Assembly: GCA_907163375.1 (NCBI GenBank)
Contig: CAJQUW010009248.1
Span: forward strand, 62,001-126,000
Reading direction: 5' to 3'
DNA: 64,000 bases
From: Prostheceraeus crozeri
Taxonomy: Eukaryota; Platyhelminthes; Polycladida; Euryleptidae
Shown here: positions 23,008-33,199 of the stretch, in pieces
How positions within the stretch are numbered: position 1 is the stretch's first letter
Layout: every line of letters begins with the position of its first letter
Notes under the pieces: generated by a model
What the model saw: only the letters and a program-made list of their open reading frames with translations
Database searches by the model: none
Told to the model about the DNA's origin: nothing
Translations under genes and position numbers: made by a program

Positions 23008-23260
23008 CTTGGTAAGTGAAAAGTAAATAAGATAGTATATCCTATTCTAATACATATCATTTTCATTCCAGATCTTTGCCCGCCTTCACCACCCCATCAA
23101 TTCACTCCCGAGAACGAACCATCGGCTCTCTTAAGGGCCACCTAGGGGCAAGACATGATAGAACCTCCACGCGGTTTGCCCTGGGTAGTCTTCGGACTGG
23201 CGAATACTATCATTAAGTTGAATCTGCTATCAGTCAACTTGAACGTTGCGTCGCGTTAGA

Positions 23261-23275
23261 GGGGTATATAAACCA
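23261..23275 (+). promoter_or_regulatory. TATA box of a small transcription unit
   Basis: GGGGTATATAAACC is a strong TATA box, the same core as the one at 21,211. An ATG follows at 23,304, within the expected leader distance. Confidence 0.55.
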
Positions 23276-23303
23276 CTGCCTCTCATTTCATTTCATTTCA
23301 ATC

Positions 23304-23441
23304 ATGCAGACGCCGAACAGTCAAGTCAGCTCTCAAGTGAAACCCGTAGCTATGTATACCGCAAGGGACATTCGGCAATGGTCAATCTTGTTTAACCTCT
23401 CTGCGTCATGTTTGCAAGTTATTGCCTCTGTCTCAACGTAG
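23304..23441 (+). CDS. Small ORF (45 aa), possibly a first exon
   Basis: Forty-five codons begin MQTPNSQVSSQVKPVAMY about 30 bases after the TATA box. No family is recognised. It may be a short protein or the first exon of a spliced gene. It is retained only because of its position relative to a good promoter. Confidence 0.3.
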   Translation: MQTPNSQVSSQVKPVAMYTARDIRQWSILFNLSASCLQVIASVST

Positions 23442-23618
23442 TATGCATTCGCGTCAGGGCGACATTTAGCCAACTGTCGAAGGTTGCCTAAAACTTTCTG
23501 TTGCATACGTTATGAGAACCATGAGTTCTACCTGTCTCTATCAATGAGACGAATTGATGAATGGAATGAAATGGGAGAACACTCACGCGCCACACGCAAC
23601 ATAACACACCTCTTTCTT

Positions 23619-24028
23619 CCGTAGTCTAACAAGCTCTTTACACATGGATCGCAGTCGATTGCTATCCCTGTATCAGAAGTGTAAGCTATCTTAATTTTAT
23701 TTGACACTATTTCACTACCATCATCGCCCATATGAAATGTTTTAAGATTTACAAGTTAGACTAAGCGTGCTATTATTTCCAAATGAAAAAGTATACATGG
23801 TGAAATCATCCACTTAAGCCCATCCGTAGTCTAACAAGCTCTTTACACATGGATCGCAGTCGATTGCTATCCCTGTATCAGAAGTGTAAGGTATCTTAAT
23901 TTTATTTGACACTATTTCAACTACCATCATCGCCCATATGAAATGTTTTAAGATTTACAAGTTAGACTAAGCGTGCTACTTTTTCCAAATGAAAAAGTAT
24001 ACATGGTTAAATCATCCACTGAAGCCCC
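23619..24028 (+). repeat. Tandem pair of 205-bp repeats
   Basis: CCGTAGTCTAACAAGCTCTT at 23,619 recurs at 23,824, and the two units are almost identical over 205 bp through GCCCATATGAAATG to TACATGG and the following ATCATCCACT. Few differences are visible, so the duplication is recent. It lies between the small ORF and the 148-aa gene and has no coding meaning. Confidence 0.85.
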
Positions 24029-24077
24029 CTTCAAGTAAGTCAGTATGAAAGCAAAGATAATACGAAATAAAAATTTA

Positions 24078-24524
24078 TTATGGCATGTATTTCAAAAGGT
24101 CTTCATCGTCAATATCGTCCCAGAGTCTGGCTTCACATAGATAGCAAAAACAGTTCACTTGCTTTAATCGTTCTTCCACTGCGAGCCTCACTTTGTCGAT
24201 ATACTCCCACTCCGCCATAGTTCGTGGCTGGGAGTTAGGGGTGTACCACTCCCATAATTGGTGGAGGAATTTGGTGCTGGTGATCTCCATCACATCGTCA
24301 GTATCGTACTGGAGATACTTCCACCTCACGCCTGTTAAGTCGGGACACTCCTTCTCACATACACTCTCTTCGTCGTCCGCTGGTAATGACAACTTTCTGA
24401 TATTGTCCAGTCGGTACACCTTCTCTAACTTCCCCTTCGTTGGAGCGTTTGGTGCAACGAGCGCCTTTGGTGTTGAGGATGGAGAAGAGAATTTTGTGTT
24501 TGGTGTTGTCGGAGGACTTGTCAT
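24078..24524 (-). CDS. Polinton A 148-aa protein of unknown function
   Basis: The frame starts MTSPPTTPNTKFSSPSST, a Pro/Ser/Thr-rich and probably disordered 30-residue leader. A compact region follows with VYRLDNIRKLSLPADD, LTGVRWKYLQYD and LWEWYTPNSQ, ending in an acidic tail (DDIDDEDLLKYMP). Four Cys occur, two in CFCYLC, which could bind metal. It is uninterrupted and transcribed away from the polymerase gene, with which it shares a promoter-like region (24,579-24,640). I know no matching family. Confidence 0.6.
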   Translation of the reverse strand: MTSPPTTPNTKFSSPSSTPKALVAPNAPTKGKLEKVYRLDNIRKLSLPADDEESVCEKECPDLTGVRWKYLQYDTDDVMEITSTKFLHQLWEWYTPNSQPRTMAEWEYIDKVRLAVEERLKQVNCFCYLCEARLWDDIDDEDLLKYMP

Positions 24525-24578
24525 GTTGACTGTGAATTATAACTTTGAAATGTTTTCTAATTCTTAAGTATCAACAAG

Positions 24579-24640
24579 CAACCAATCAGAATGAACAGCC
24601 AATGAATGATGAATATGAAAGTATATATGTAAAGTGACAT
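24579..24640 (+). promoter_or_regulatory. CCAAT/TATA promoter of the polymerase gene
   Basis: CCAAT occurs at 24,582 and 24,599, and GTATATATG at 24,621, followed by a start-like pyrimidine tract. A donor GTAAGT lies at 24,785 and acceptor-like sites at 24,850 and 24,971, so a leader intron before the zinc-finger region is plausible. Confidence 0.5.
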
Positions 24641-24937
24641 TCGTGTCATTTCACTCTGTCTTTGTGACATATAAGTGAAGTGTTCTCTGGCGAATTCTAT
24701 ATTTGAGGCGTACAAGTGAACTGCTCTCTCGTGAAGTCTCTATCTTGTTGAAGTATCAACCTTAAACTGGATTTCGTTGAAATTGTAAGTTGAAAATTTC
24801 TTCACTCATCTCCCTCAAACGTGTGGCTAATAGCATCTTCCTCAATTTCAGGCATCAACTTCATCACCAACGCCCTCCCTTCTCGAGGAAAGTTTAGAGT
24901 TGTTGAGTCAAAGTAGGTTGTAACAATACACTGAGAC

Positions 24938-27900
24938 TTGAACAGAGATGATAGAATGATTTCTCTTTCAGGTGATGTGAGTTCCAGCTCAGGACTCTCG
25001 CGACAAGGCAACGAGTGGGAATGTGCCGACTGCGGACATATGTTTACAAGGAAGCACAGTCTCCTTCGGCACATCAAACAACGTGTGTGTCAACGCAAAG
25101 CGGCGTCAATCTCGGGAGGTGAAGTTGATTCTGACGATGACATCTCCTTTCCTTGCGATTTGTGCCCTCTTTCTTTTGATAGTCACTTTCAGTGATCTTC
25201 GCGCAGACTTCAACACACGCATGCAAAGGATCACTACACCAACGGTACCTCTACCATCTTCCTCATTAATGTTTCACATAATAATTTAGTACGCGACTAC
25301 TGCATGGAGTCCAATACTGAAATAGTAGATTTTCCTGAGTTACTCCTTCAAAATTCTAACATTATCGAAGCGCTCTTCAACAATTTAGACAATTTTAGAA
25401 TGAAGGCGCTCATCTACCTTAAACTAAAATATATTAAGATAGATTTTCAAACGGGTCAAGTGACGGAGAGAATACAGTTTCATGTTCCTTCCTCTTCCGC
25501 AACCGAAGTTGTAGACTGCGAGTCTTGGCTAAATTTTCACATTCAATGTTTAAAATCAAATGTAGATAAATTCAATCAACGCGACAGCGCTCTCATTTTT
25601 GATGGTGTGGACTCAGCCATATTCAAAATTTCACTATTAGAAAGTCATGCAGCTCGAGGTACATCTAACCTACCAAAAACGTTGTATAATAAGAAAGCTG
25701 TCATCAATGTCGATTGTAAATCACAGTGTTTCAAATATGCAGTCCTATCCATCCTTCACTATAATGATATCAACGCGCACCGAGATCGCACCTATAGCTA
25801 TAGACAGTGGGAGGATGAACTAGACTTTGAAGGTTGTGATAGTAACAACATGAAAATCAAAGATGTAGAAACGTTCGAAAAACATAATAAGATTAAAATT
25901 GTCGTTCACGTGTGGGAGAAGGGGTTGAAGGGTGCCCGCTATAATTCACGTTCAACTTGTTATGAACGTGTAGTCAACCTCTTATTAGTAAAACAAGATG
26001 ATAGCGAGGAATGGCACTACTGTGGTATACCCAAAATCTCTCGCTTGTACACTCACTTGGAGCACTCTAAAAGAGGTGAACATTTTGTATGCGACCGCTG
26101 TATCCGCTCCTTTTGGAGTAAAGATAAATTTGAAACTCACTATGAATGGTGCAAGCGAGGTAAATTACAAATGGAACGCATGCCCAAAGATAAAATATTT
26201 TCACATAGGGATAATGGTGACGAATTAAGTCCCCTGCGTGTCATTTACGCAGACATAGAATGCTACATTGATGATATCATCCACAAGCCAGCAGCCATAT
26301 CCTGCTATGAAGTATGGCATGACCACTTTAGGAATAGACAAAACAAAATGCATACTTGGCAAGGTGAAGATTGCATTTCAAAATTTCTAGAATTTCTCGA
26401 TAAACCTGCTAAATTTCAACAATCATATGATTCCCAATTGCAGCGTAAGTCACTACATATGTCAGATGAAGACAAACAAAAATTTGAAAGTTGGACATCG
26501 TGCCCTAAATGTCATAAAACGTTTGATGACGATAAAATTAAGAAAGTGCGTGATCATGATCACATCACTGGTAAATTTAGAAACGCACTCTGCTCCAAAT
26601 GTAACTTTTCACTTAGGTTGAGACGTCGTGTACTACCCGTCATTTTTCATAACTTTAAGGGCTATGACAGTCATATGCTCATAAAAGGAGGGTTGAGCCA
26701 GATGAAATCGTGGCAGTTTAATGTAATAGCGCAAGCGAGAGAAAAATTCATGGCAATGACAGCAAAAGTACCAGTAGATAAAACAAAAGAAAATAAGACA
26801 GTCTTCTTCGAAATAAAATTTTTAGATTCATTTCAATTCATGTCAGCGTCACTAGCTTCTCTCGTTCGTAATCTCAAGTTTCTTCCCCATAGTCAAACTT
26901 TGAAGAAACACTATCCAAACTTAACGGATGAAATAATCACTCGCAAAGGAGTCTTTCCTTATGCGTATTTTAGCTCAATGTCTAAACTAAATGAAACAAC
27001 CCTTCCTTCCATTGACAAATTCCAAAACGATTTGACGGGTGAACATTGTCCAGTAGAAGATTATGAACATGCTCAAGAGGCATGGATAAAATTTGATTGT
27101 AAAACTTTTGGCGATTATATGATCGCTTACTTAGAATTAGATGTCATTTTGCTGGTTGATGTCTTTCAGGAATTTCGACGAGTGGCATTAAGAAGACAAA
27201 TTAGATCCTGTCCACTTTGTCAGTCTACCAGCCATGTCCTTTAAATCAGCCTTTAAAATGACTGGTGAGACCATTCATCTCTTACAAGACCCGGATATGT
27301 ATAATATATTTGAGCGCGGAATACGCGGTGGTCTCACATTTGTAAATAAACATCATATAAAATCTGAAACAGCAGGTGATGATCATATCCACCTAAAGTA
27401 CTATGACCAAAATAATTTATATGGCAGTTCACTGTCTAAACCACTACCTCATTCCGAGTTTAGTTGGTTAAATCAAGATGAGCTTGAGTATTACTCCAAC
27501 CCTTCAAACATACTGAAGATTCCAGATGAAGGTGATTGGGGATATTATTTTGAAGTGGATTTGATTTATCCAAATAGCATTAAAAATAAAACTGCTGATT
27601 TCCCACTCGCACCTGAATCTGGTGAAGTGACTGAAGATATGTTTTCACCATTCATGTCACAATTTCATAATAACTTAACAGAGTGTGGACAGCCAAGGTA
27701 CAAACCATGCCGCAAACTTTTACTCACCCAATATGATAAGAAAAATTATCTCGTACACTTCTGCATACTAAAATTCTATTTAGAAATGGGCATGCTTCTA
27801 AAGTCAGTTCACCGCATTATCAAATTTAGACAGAAAGCCTTCCTCAAACCCTACATAGATAGTAACAGTCAAAAAACTGCACTCGCCCAAAATAATTTTG

Positions 27901-28752
27901 AAAAGGATTTTTATAAATATAAGAATTAGTCTTTTCGGAAAGACCATGGAGGATGTTAGAAAACGTATGAACTACAAACTAGTCGTTGATGAACAAAAAT
28001 ATCACAAATTGACCTCATCATCTCTCTTTTCATTGATAGAGACATCATCGATGAGGATCTTGTAGGTGTTAAAATGATAAAATCAGAAGTTGAGTTGTGC
28101 AAACCCATCTATATTGGGCAAGCCGTTTTAGATTATTCCAAGCTTGAAATGTATCAATTTTTCTACAAGATATTAAAACCATGACCTCACGTAAGAGGTT
28201 CGCTTGCTGGGTGGTGATACAGATAGTTTCTTTTTAGGAATTACCACTCAAAAAGATTTAAATTTTAATGAAGTAGGCAAGTCATTAGAAAAATATTTCG
28301 ACACATCTAACTACTATCCCACTCATCCACTCTATTCTATACAGAATAAAGCCAAACTTGGTTGTTTTAAGGATGAAACAGCAGGAAAGGAAATAGATGA
28401 AATGATTCTTCTTCGGCCTAAAATGTATTCCATGAAATTAAAAGAATGTGCAGGTAGTATTAAGCGTGCTAAAGGTATATCAAAATCCATTGTTCACAAA
28501 ATGAAACATCGGTCCTATAAGAAGGCCTATAAAAATAAAACTATAACTTTTGTCAATATGACAATCTTAAAATCTCAAGTTCATACTGTGAAAACGCACA
28601 CGTTCAAGAAACGAGCGCTTTCAGCATGGGAGGATCAGAGTTGTTGGATAGGACATAACACATCTCTTCCACATGGACATCCTGACACGAACATACCTCC
28701 ACCCAAAAGAATAAAACTCACGCTACCACATTCAGGAGATGTATTGACATAA
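24938..28752 (+). pseudogene. polB: Protein-primed DNA polymerase B of Polinton A (broken)
   Basis: This is the replicative polymerase of the element. In order it shows a C2H2-like finger (CADCGHMFTRKHSLLRHIK), an OTU-like region with DCKSQCFKYAVLSILH, and a second finger (FVCDRCIRSFWSKDKF). The 3'-5' exonuclease follows with DIECYID, NFKGYDSH and AYLELDV, together with an endonuclease-VII-like Cys/His patch (CPKCHKTF, then VRDHDHITGKFR). The polymerase motifs are YDQNNLYGSS (A), a motif B Lys-rich block before YKYKN, and GGDTDSFFLGI (C, with DTDS). This matches the protein-primed B family of Polintons and adenoviruses. The gene has several breaks and cannot make a working enzyme. Confidence 0.9.
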
Positions 28753-28931
28753 TCAACTTTAACTCAGTATTTTGATGTTGCTTTTTGTAGATATACATGG
28801 TTGTTTTATGTATCGCATGAGATCGTTTCTTCCTTGTGAATATATGCCTACAGTCAGCCCATTCCCCCTTTATCTGTGAAAAGACTTTTTCATATACATA
28901 TTTTTATTTCAATTAACATATCACAATGGCT
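28753..28931. terminator. Convergent gene ends with poly(A) signal
   Basis: The polymerase gene and the 516-aa gene converge here. AATAAA on the minus strand (28,903-28,908) lies about 23 bases past the stop of the latter. Confidence 0.5.
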
Positions 28932-30482
28932 TCACTTTGTTTTCCGAAACACTGAAGTTACGAGGGATTTAGTATCTTTCACATGGATGCACTCTTGTAA
29001 ACCATTGGTAATTTTGATAGCAATAGAGGGTATAGTTTGTTTGACGACGGGATGATAGAAAATAGATTCAAACATCTTCTCAACTATTCCATATGAAGCG
29101 TCTTTATCATGAATGAAGTCACGTAAAATGTATTCTTTTTTCTCACCAACAGAAATAGGTAGAATCAAATCACTTTGAATGTAAAGGTGCTGTTCATGTT
29201 TATCAAGTGTCATTGGTGTTTCTATACCAATCGTATGCGCAGCAGTAAACACAGTTTGTAGCATTGAAAAACCAAAGAGTTTTTTCAAATTTTTACTCCA
29301 TTGACATTGAATGTCATCACCCAGTTTCAGAACAACGCGTTGATTTTCAATTGAAAACGAAATGTGGTGTGTCTTTACATCATATTTACTTTTCATCACA
29401 TGCTTCAACTTCTGTTGTATATAAGGATTTACTACATGAATGAAGCTTTCAACTGTATGATATAGACACGGCATTATATTGATAGCAACTTTAGATTCTT
29501 GATAAGACTGGTAAATTTTCTTGATGCGATCACCATAGATGTCAACCCACCATTCATCATTAACTGAATCAGCTTTAGTGTGATATTCATGAGAAGCATA
29601 CACCACACCGCTTCCAATAATAGGGGTTGGATGTCTTACAAAATGACGCAAGGTTGGAGAGAAATAAACTGTAAGTTTGTCATTATATTTCTGAATAACC
29701 AACTTATTTTTGTCCGCCATAATTTTCTCTCCATACTTCTTACCCACAGTCTCATTCCATCGTTTTACTAACTCAATAAGTGATAAAGGTTGAACACCAC
29801 GCTTTTTCAAAATGATGCGTATTTCGCATTCTACAACATCTTCATCAAATATTTTAAATTTATAATGAAATTTGTTGATTCGATTTGAATAAACTTTTTT
29901 AACATTTGCAGTAGCAATTGACGTTAGATGTAGTCCATAGCCAAAACCGAGATGTGGATAGAATTCATTATCCAACCTCAGTGTAAGACCTTTAGTAAAA
30001 GAATGAAAGCGAAGGAACTGTCTCCCACTCCAATGATAGATAGTAAACTCATAAGCTTTCTGATTTTTATTCTTCATGATGGAAGTATTACCACTATTGA
30101 ACGCCTTAATAATTTTCTCATTCCCAAATGGACCATAATAATCTGATTTTATCTGAATCCATTCATAGTTCCACTTTCCATCTGATGTAAAATTGTATGG
30201 GAACTGGAATGCATTATTCATCGTTATTCCATCTTGGGTGCGAGGAGTCAATATCATTTCTTCCAAATCATTCACATTCTGAATATTGCTATCATAGCAA
30301 ATACTAGAAACGCCAACCTCCCATTCACCTTCTAAATGTAGTGGGCGATTTAATTCTACTCGATAGTCTGATGGTTTATTTTTGGGAAATTTATTCATAG
30401 AAGCATTACTGGGTAAGTAGATTAGAAACGAGTCCTTATTTTCACTTTCCATATTATTCACATTGGAAAAATATATTAGCAT
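28932..30482 (-). CDS. Polinton A virion-surface/penton-type candidate, 516 aa
   Basis: This large open protein contains LIYLPSNASMNKFP near its N-terminus and EGEWEVGVSSICYDS, then a distal LFGFSMLQ and QHLYIQSDLILPISVG. The same layout (WEVG near the start, LGF, then a Y-x-D/N-I...VGD motif near the end) is found in the neighbouring 30,492-31,889 gene, so the two are diverged paralogues. Proteins of this type accompany capsid genes in invertebrate Polintons. I infer a virion-surface or penton-like role, which the sequence does not prove. No signal peptide or membrane segment is evident. The first in-frame ATG near residue 1 and a second at MESENKDS are both possible starts. Confidence 0.65.
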   Translation of the reverse strand: MLIYFSNVNNMESENKDSFLIYLPSNASMNKFPKNKPSDYRVELNRPLHLEGEWEVGVSSICYDSNIQNVNDLEEMILTPRTQDGITMNNAFQFPYNFTSDGKWNYEWIQIKSDYYGPFGNEKIIKAFNSGNTSIMKNKNQKAYEFTIYHWSGRQFLRFHSFTKGLTLRLDNEFYPHLGFGYGLHLTSIATANVKKVYSNRINKFHYKFKIFDEDVVECEIRIILKKRGVQPLSLIELVKRWNETVGKKYGEKIMADKNKLVIQKYNDKLTVYFSPTLRHFVRHPTPIIGSGVVYASHEYHTKADSVNDEWWVDIYGDRIKKIYQSYQESKVAINIMPCLYHTVESFIHVVNPYIQQKLKHVMKSKYDVKTHHISFSIENQRVVLKLGDDIQCQWSKNLKKLFGFSMLQTVFTAAHTIGIETPMTLDKHEQHLYIQSDLILPISVGEKKEYILRDFIHDKDASYGIVEKMFESIFYHPVVKQTIPSIAIKITNGLQECIHVKDTKSLVTSVFRKTK

Positions 30483-30491
30483 ACTTTTGCA

Positions 30492-31889
30492 TTAACTCTT
30501 CATTCGGAAATGGAGTGTGATACTTGTCACAGCATCTTTATGAAAAGGAATCAACGCACCAGCATCGTCATAAATTGCAATATCAATTTGTGGGATGTAG
30601 TTTGATTTCTGCTTTGTATAATGTACTTTCTTGAAAGTATGCTAAGATAAAATACTGCAGCTTTTTGGCTGGTATGGTATCATTGCTAGCAATGGAGCTT
30701 CAACATCTCCCACACGTACATCTTCACCAATATTGGAATATATCTGAAAATAGTTAATACGACGCGATAGCGACATGTCTGCGCTAGCTTTGGTTACAGT
30801 ACCACTTTTAAAGATATTTTGATCAAAACCCAAAATGTCCATTAGAGTTTTATCCATAATTAGTTCAATACCTTTTCCACTTATAGTGAGAGACAAAACA
30901 CCTTCTTTTTCAGAAAATGAAATATGTTGCTCATTAATCACTTCATTTAAATAATCTACAACCAGTTTAACCGAAGTAATAATGCGAGGCATCAACACTC
31001 TTGTTTCATGTAAGATACCACTGAAAGGCTCTACACACTTTCTGTATAAAGATACGGCCCATTCTGTATCAAATTGATTTGGCCTTTCACATGGTAAAAG
31101 TTGCATATCAAATTTTCCATTAACAGCTGCAGAATGATGTCGTAAGAACTGATGAAAATCTTTTGAACAAACTAATACTAGATCATCATCATTTAATTTA
31201 CTTATTGCAATATGATTAGATGATTTGATATAAGTCAATGTTGCCACTTGTTTACCATCAACTCGAAGGAGATAATTAAATTTCTTCAATAATGTTTCAG
31301 GAGTCATGTTTGTCTTTCTTGGCTTAATCACAATCTTCTTCACCAACGTCTTCTCATTTCTTGGAATAAGATCTACATAATAAGCTTCCTCTCGATATAT
31401 TAACTGTTTATGACCACTTATGTGGTAATTAACATTAAAATTATCATAGCTTGTTAAGGCGCTAGCGAGGTAACCTAAATGATTTCTTAAACTTGGACTT
31501 AAACCAACAATCCAATCTTTCTCAACTACATGATGTACATAATTATGATCATCATTGTGCGGAGTAAATTGGACAATATGTTTACACGCTTTATTCAAAA
31601 AATCATATATAAACTTTTTACATGATAAGAGATCTTTCTTTGGCCAGTGTGGAATGTATACTCGGCAGCCCTTTTCACATTGGTAAGCAGCTGTGCGTCT
31701 CATATTAATAGTCATCACCTCATGATCAAAAGTATAGACACAGTTGCTATAAACAAGTTGAGTGACACCCACTTCCCAATTTCCATTTAGCTGTTGTGTA
31801 TGATCAATGGGAGTAGAAAAGAGTGCGGCTCGATTACTAGCAAATCTCTTTGTAGCCACATTGCTAAGCAAAATATGATAAAACGACAT
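30492..31889 (-). pseudogene. Polinton A virion-surface paralogue, about 465 aa (broken)
   Basis: It begins MSFYHILLSNVATKRFASNR and carries LNGNWEVGVTQLVYSN, the counterpart of EGEWEVGVSS in the 516-aa protein. Toward the C-terminus, LMDILGFDQNIF is followed by INYFQIYSNIGEDV and RVGDVEAPLLAMIP, the part best conserved in this Polinton-associated family. The gene looks broken once. It starts 35 bases from the start of the oppositely oriented PC4-like gene. Confidence 0.65.
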
Positions 31890-31924
31890 TTTTATATTGC
31901 TGATCTGCGACTTTGCATAACATC
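31890..31924. promoter_or_regulatory. 35-bp bidirectional intergenic region
   Basis: Only 35 bp separate the start codons of two divergent genes. It contains TTTTTATATTG, the only TATA-like run. The same spacing is kept in copy B (58,865-58,899). Confidence 0.4.
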
Positions 31925-32281
31925 ATGAAGACTTGGATTTTAGACTCTCTACAATATATCAGAGTTGATCGTGATGGAAACGTACATTTCAAAAATTCTC
32001 ATGGTCATACATCAAGAGGTATTACATTAACATGGCGACAATTTGTCAACCTCAATGATATCATGAGGGATTTGGAATATTTTGAAACATTAAGATTCAT
32101 CTCCTTGGGTGATCAAGTTTGGCTTCAACGTCGCAACAATGAAATTCAAATCTGCCATTCTCATTCCGCAAACTGTTTCTCATTTCGCAAATACAATTGG
32201 GAGAAGTATAGAAGATACATACATCGCTCCATCATGACATTTATTCGTCGTGAGTTCATCGCCCTACTATGCAAATCTTAA
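31925..32281 (+). CDS. PC4-like protein 1 of Polinton A (tentative)
   Basis: This encodes 118 residues from MKTWILDSLQYIRVDRDG. Two similar halves are visible: QYIRVDRDGNVHFKN leading to GITLTWRQFVNLNDIM, and ISLGDQVWLQRRNNEIQI leading to YNWEKYRRYIHRSI. Each looks like four short beta strands then an amphipathic helix, the pattern of the ssDNA-binding coactivator PC4/p15, whose signature GISL-x-x-x-QW-x-x-L resembles GITLTWRQFVNL. The assignment is an inference from pattern only. It lies on the strand opposite to the capsid block, directly before a paralogue. Confidence 0.5.
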   Translation: MKTWILDSLQYIRVDRDGNVHFKNSHGHTSRGITLTWRQFVNLNDIMRDLEYFETLRFISLGDQVWLQRRNNEIQICHSHSANCFSFRKYNWEKYRRYIHRSIMTFIRREFIALLCKS

Positions 32282-32303
32282 TCAGACATGACTACCACAC
32301 ATC

Positions 32304-32953
32304 ATGAGTTGGAAATTAGATTCCCTACAACGTATTGAAACGGATCATGATCGAAACGTCTATTTCAAAGATTCAACTGGAAATGTGAGAAGAGAGTTTG
32401 CTTTATCTTATCGTCATTTTCAATCTCTACATCATATCATGAAGGATTGAAATACTTCTATATGAAAAGACATTCACGTATTGGAAATCGCATCTGGCTG
32501 CGCGTCAACAAACGGCGAATTCAACTCTATCATTCCCAACTTCATACTAACTTCACATTTCATCAAGGTAGTTGGGAGAAGTATAAAAGGAAGGTACATC
32601 GCTCAATTTACTCATTATTTCATCATGAAGCGCCATCGCTACACTATCGTCAACATTCTCCGTCGCTTCAGACTCTACACCAAAATCGATCTCACAACAT
32701 TACTCCAACACCTTCCAAACAGCAAGTATTACCCGGGCCGACCTCAAATGTTAATGGTGAAGATGAACAATTCACGGAATCTTCAACTCTTCCCAAATGG
32801 GACTGTACACATTCTCGGCGCCCTTTCTCATTCATCGGCGCAGTCAATGCGCTTAGAGCTACAAAGACTACTACGTCGGATATGGAAGAGGGAGAGGTGT
32901 GTGATGTCGAATCTGACTGTGGACAATATGGTGATCTCTACTCAATTGAGTGA
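32304..32953 (+). pseudogene. PC4-like protein 2 of Polinton A, with overlapped tail
   Basis: This is a paralogue of the preceding gene: LDSLQRIETDHDRNVYFKD and SWEKYKRKVHRSIYS align with LDSLQYIRVDRDGNVHFKN and NWEKYRRYIHRSIMT. Gene 1 ends about 15 residues after HRSI. This one continues for some 90 residues of low-complexity, His/Ser/Pro-rich then acidic sequence (EEGEVCDVESDCGQYGD). That extension lies entirely over the TBP-like gene in another frame, so it looks like an overprinted tail. In this copy the gene looks broken once, whereas in copy B it is open. Confidence 0.55.
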
Positions 32954-33170
32954 CAGTCTATCATTTTTGAAGATTCGTACCAGCAGTTACAATTTGTGTT
33001 ATGAACCCGAACTTTTTCCTGCAGCTCTCATTAGTTGTTGGTTACCTGTGCATGTGGCAATCTTTCATAATAGTAAAGTGATCATTACTGGACTAAAATC
33101 TCATGTACAAGCAAATGTGATCCTAGACTATCTCATCGAGTATGTACGCACCCAGCGGATTGTAAAATAA
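32625..33170 (+). CDS. TBP-like (TATA-binding protein fold) gene of Polinton A
   Basis: This encodes 181 residues from MKRHRYTIVNIL. The second half has DNMVISTQLSDSLSF, CYEPELFPAALISC and IFHNSKVIITGLKS. These line up with the second repeat of TBP (QNMV, then YEPELFPGLIYR, then IF-x-SGKVVLTGAK). The first half shows the parallel order with KIDL, YYPGRPQMLM and LQLFPNGTVHILGALS. The layout is thus two direct repeats of about 85 residues, as in TBP. It would bind promoter DNA and recruit transcription machinery. The frame stays open although it overlaps the tail of PC4-like gene 2 by about 330 bp. The DNA-contacting Phe pairs of TBP are only partly recognisable. Confidence 0.7.
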   Translation: MKRHRYTIVNILRRFRLYTKIDLTTLLQHLPNSKYYPGRPQMLMVKMNNSRNLQLFPNGTVHILGALSHSSAQSMRLELQRLLRRIWKRERCVMSNLTVDNMVISTQLSDSLSFLKIRTSSYNLCYEPELFPAALISCWLPVHVAIFHNSKVIITGLKSHVQANVILDYLIEYVRTQRIVK

Positions 33171-33199
33171 AAAACAATTTTTCCAACATGATGTTTTTA
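33169..33199. terminator. Convergent poly(A) signals
   Basis: AATAAA on the plus strand overlaps the TBP-like stop (33,169-33,174), and AATAAA on the minus strand overlaps the protease stop (33,194-33,199). The two opposed transcription units therefore end within about 30 bp. The same arrangement occurs in copy B. Confidence 0.55.

Noticed and set aside
23619-24028. Possible CRISPR-like array
   Set aside because: Two 205-bp tandem units without spacers, in animal DNA.
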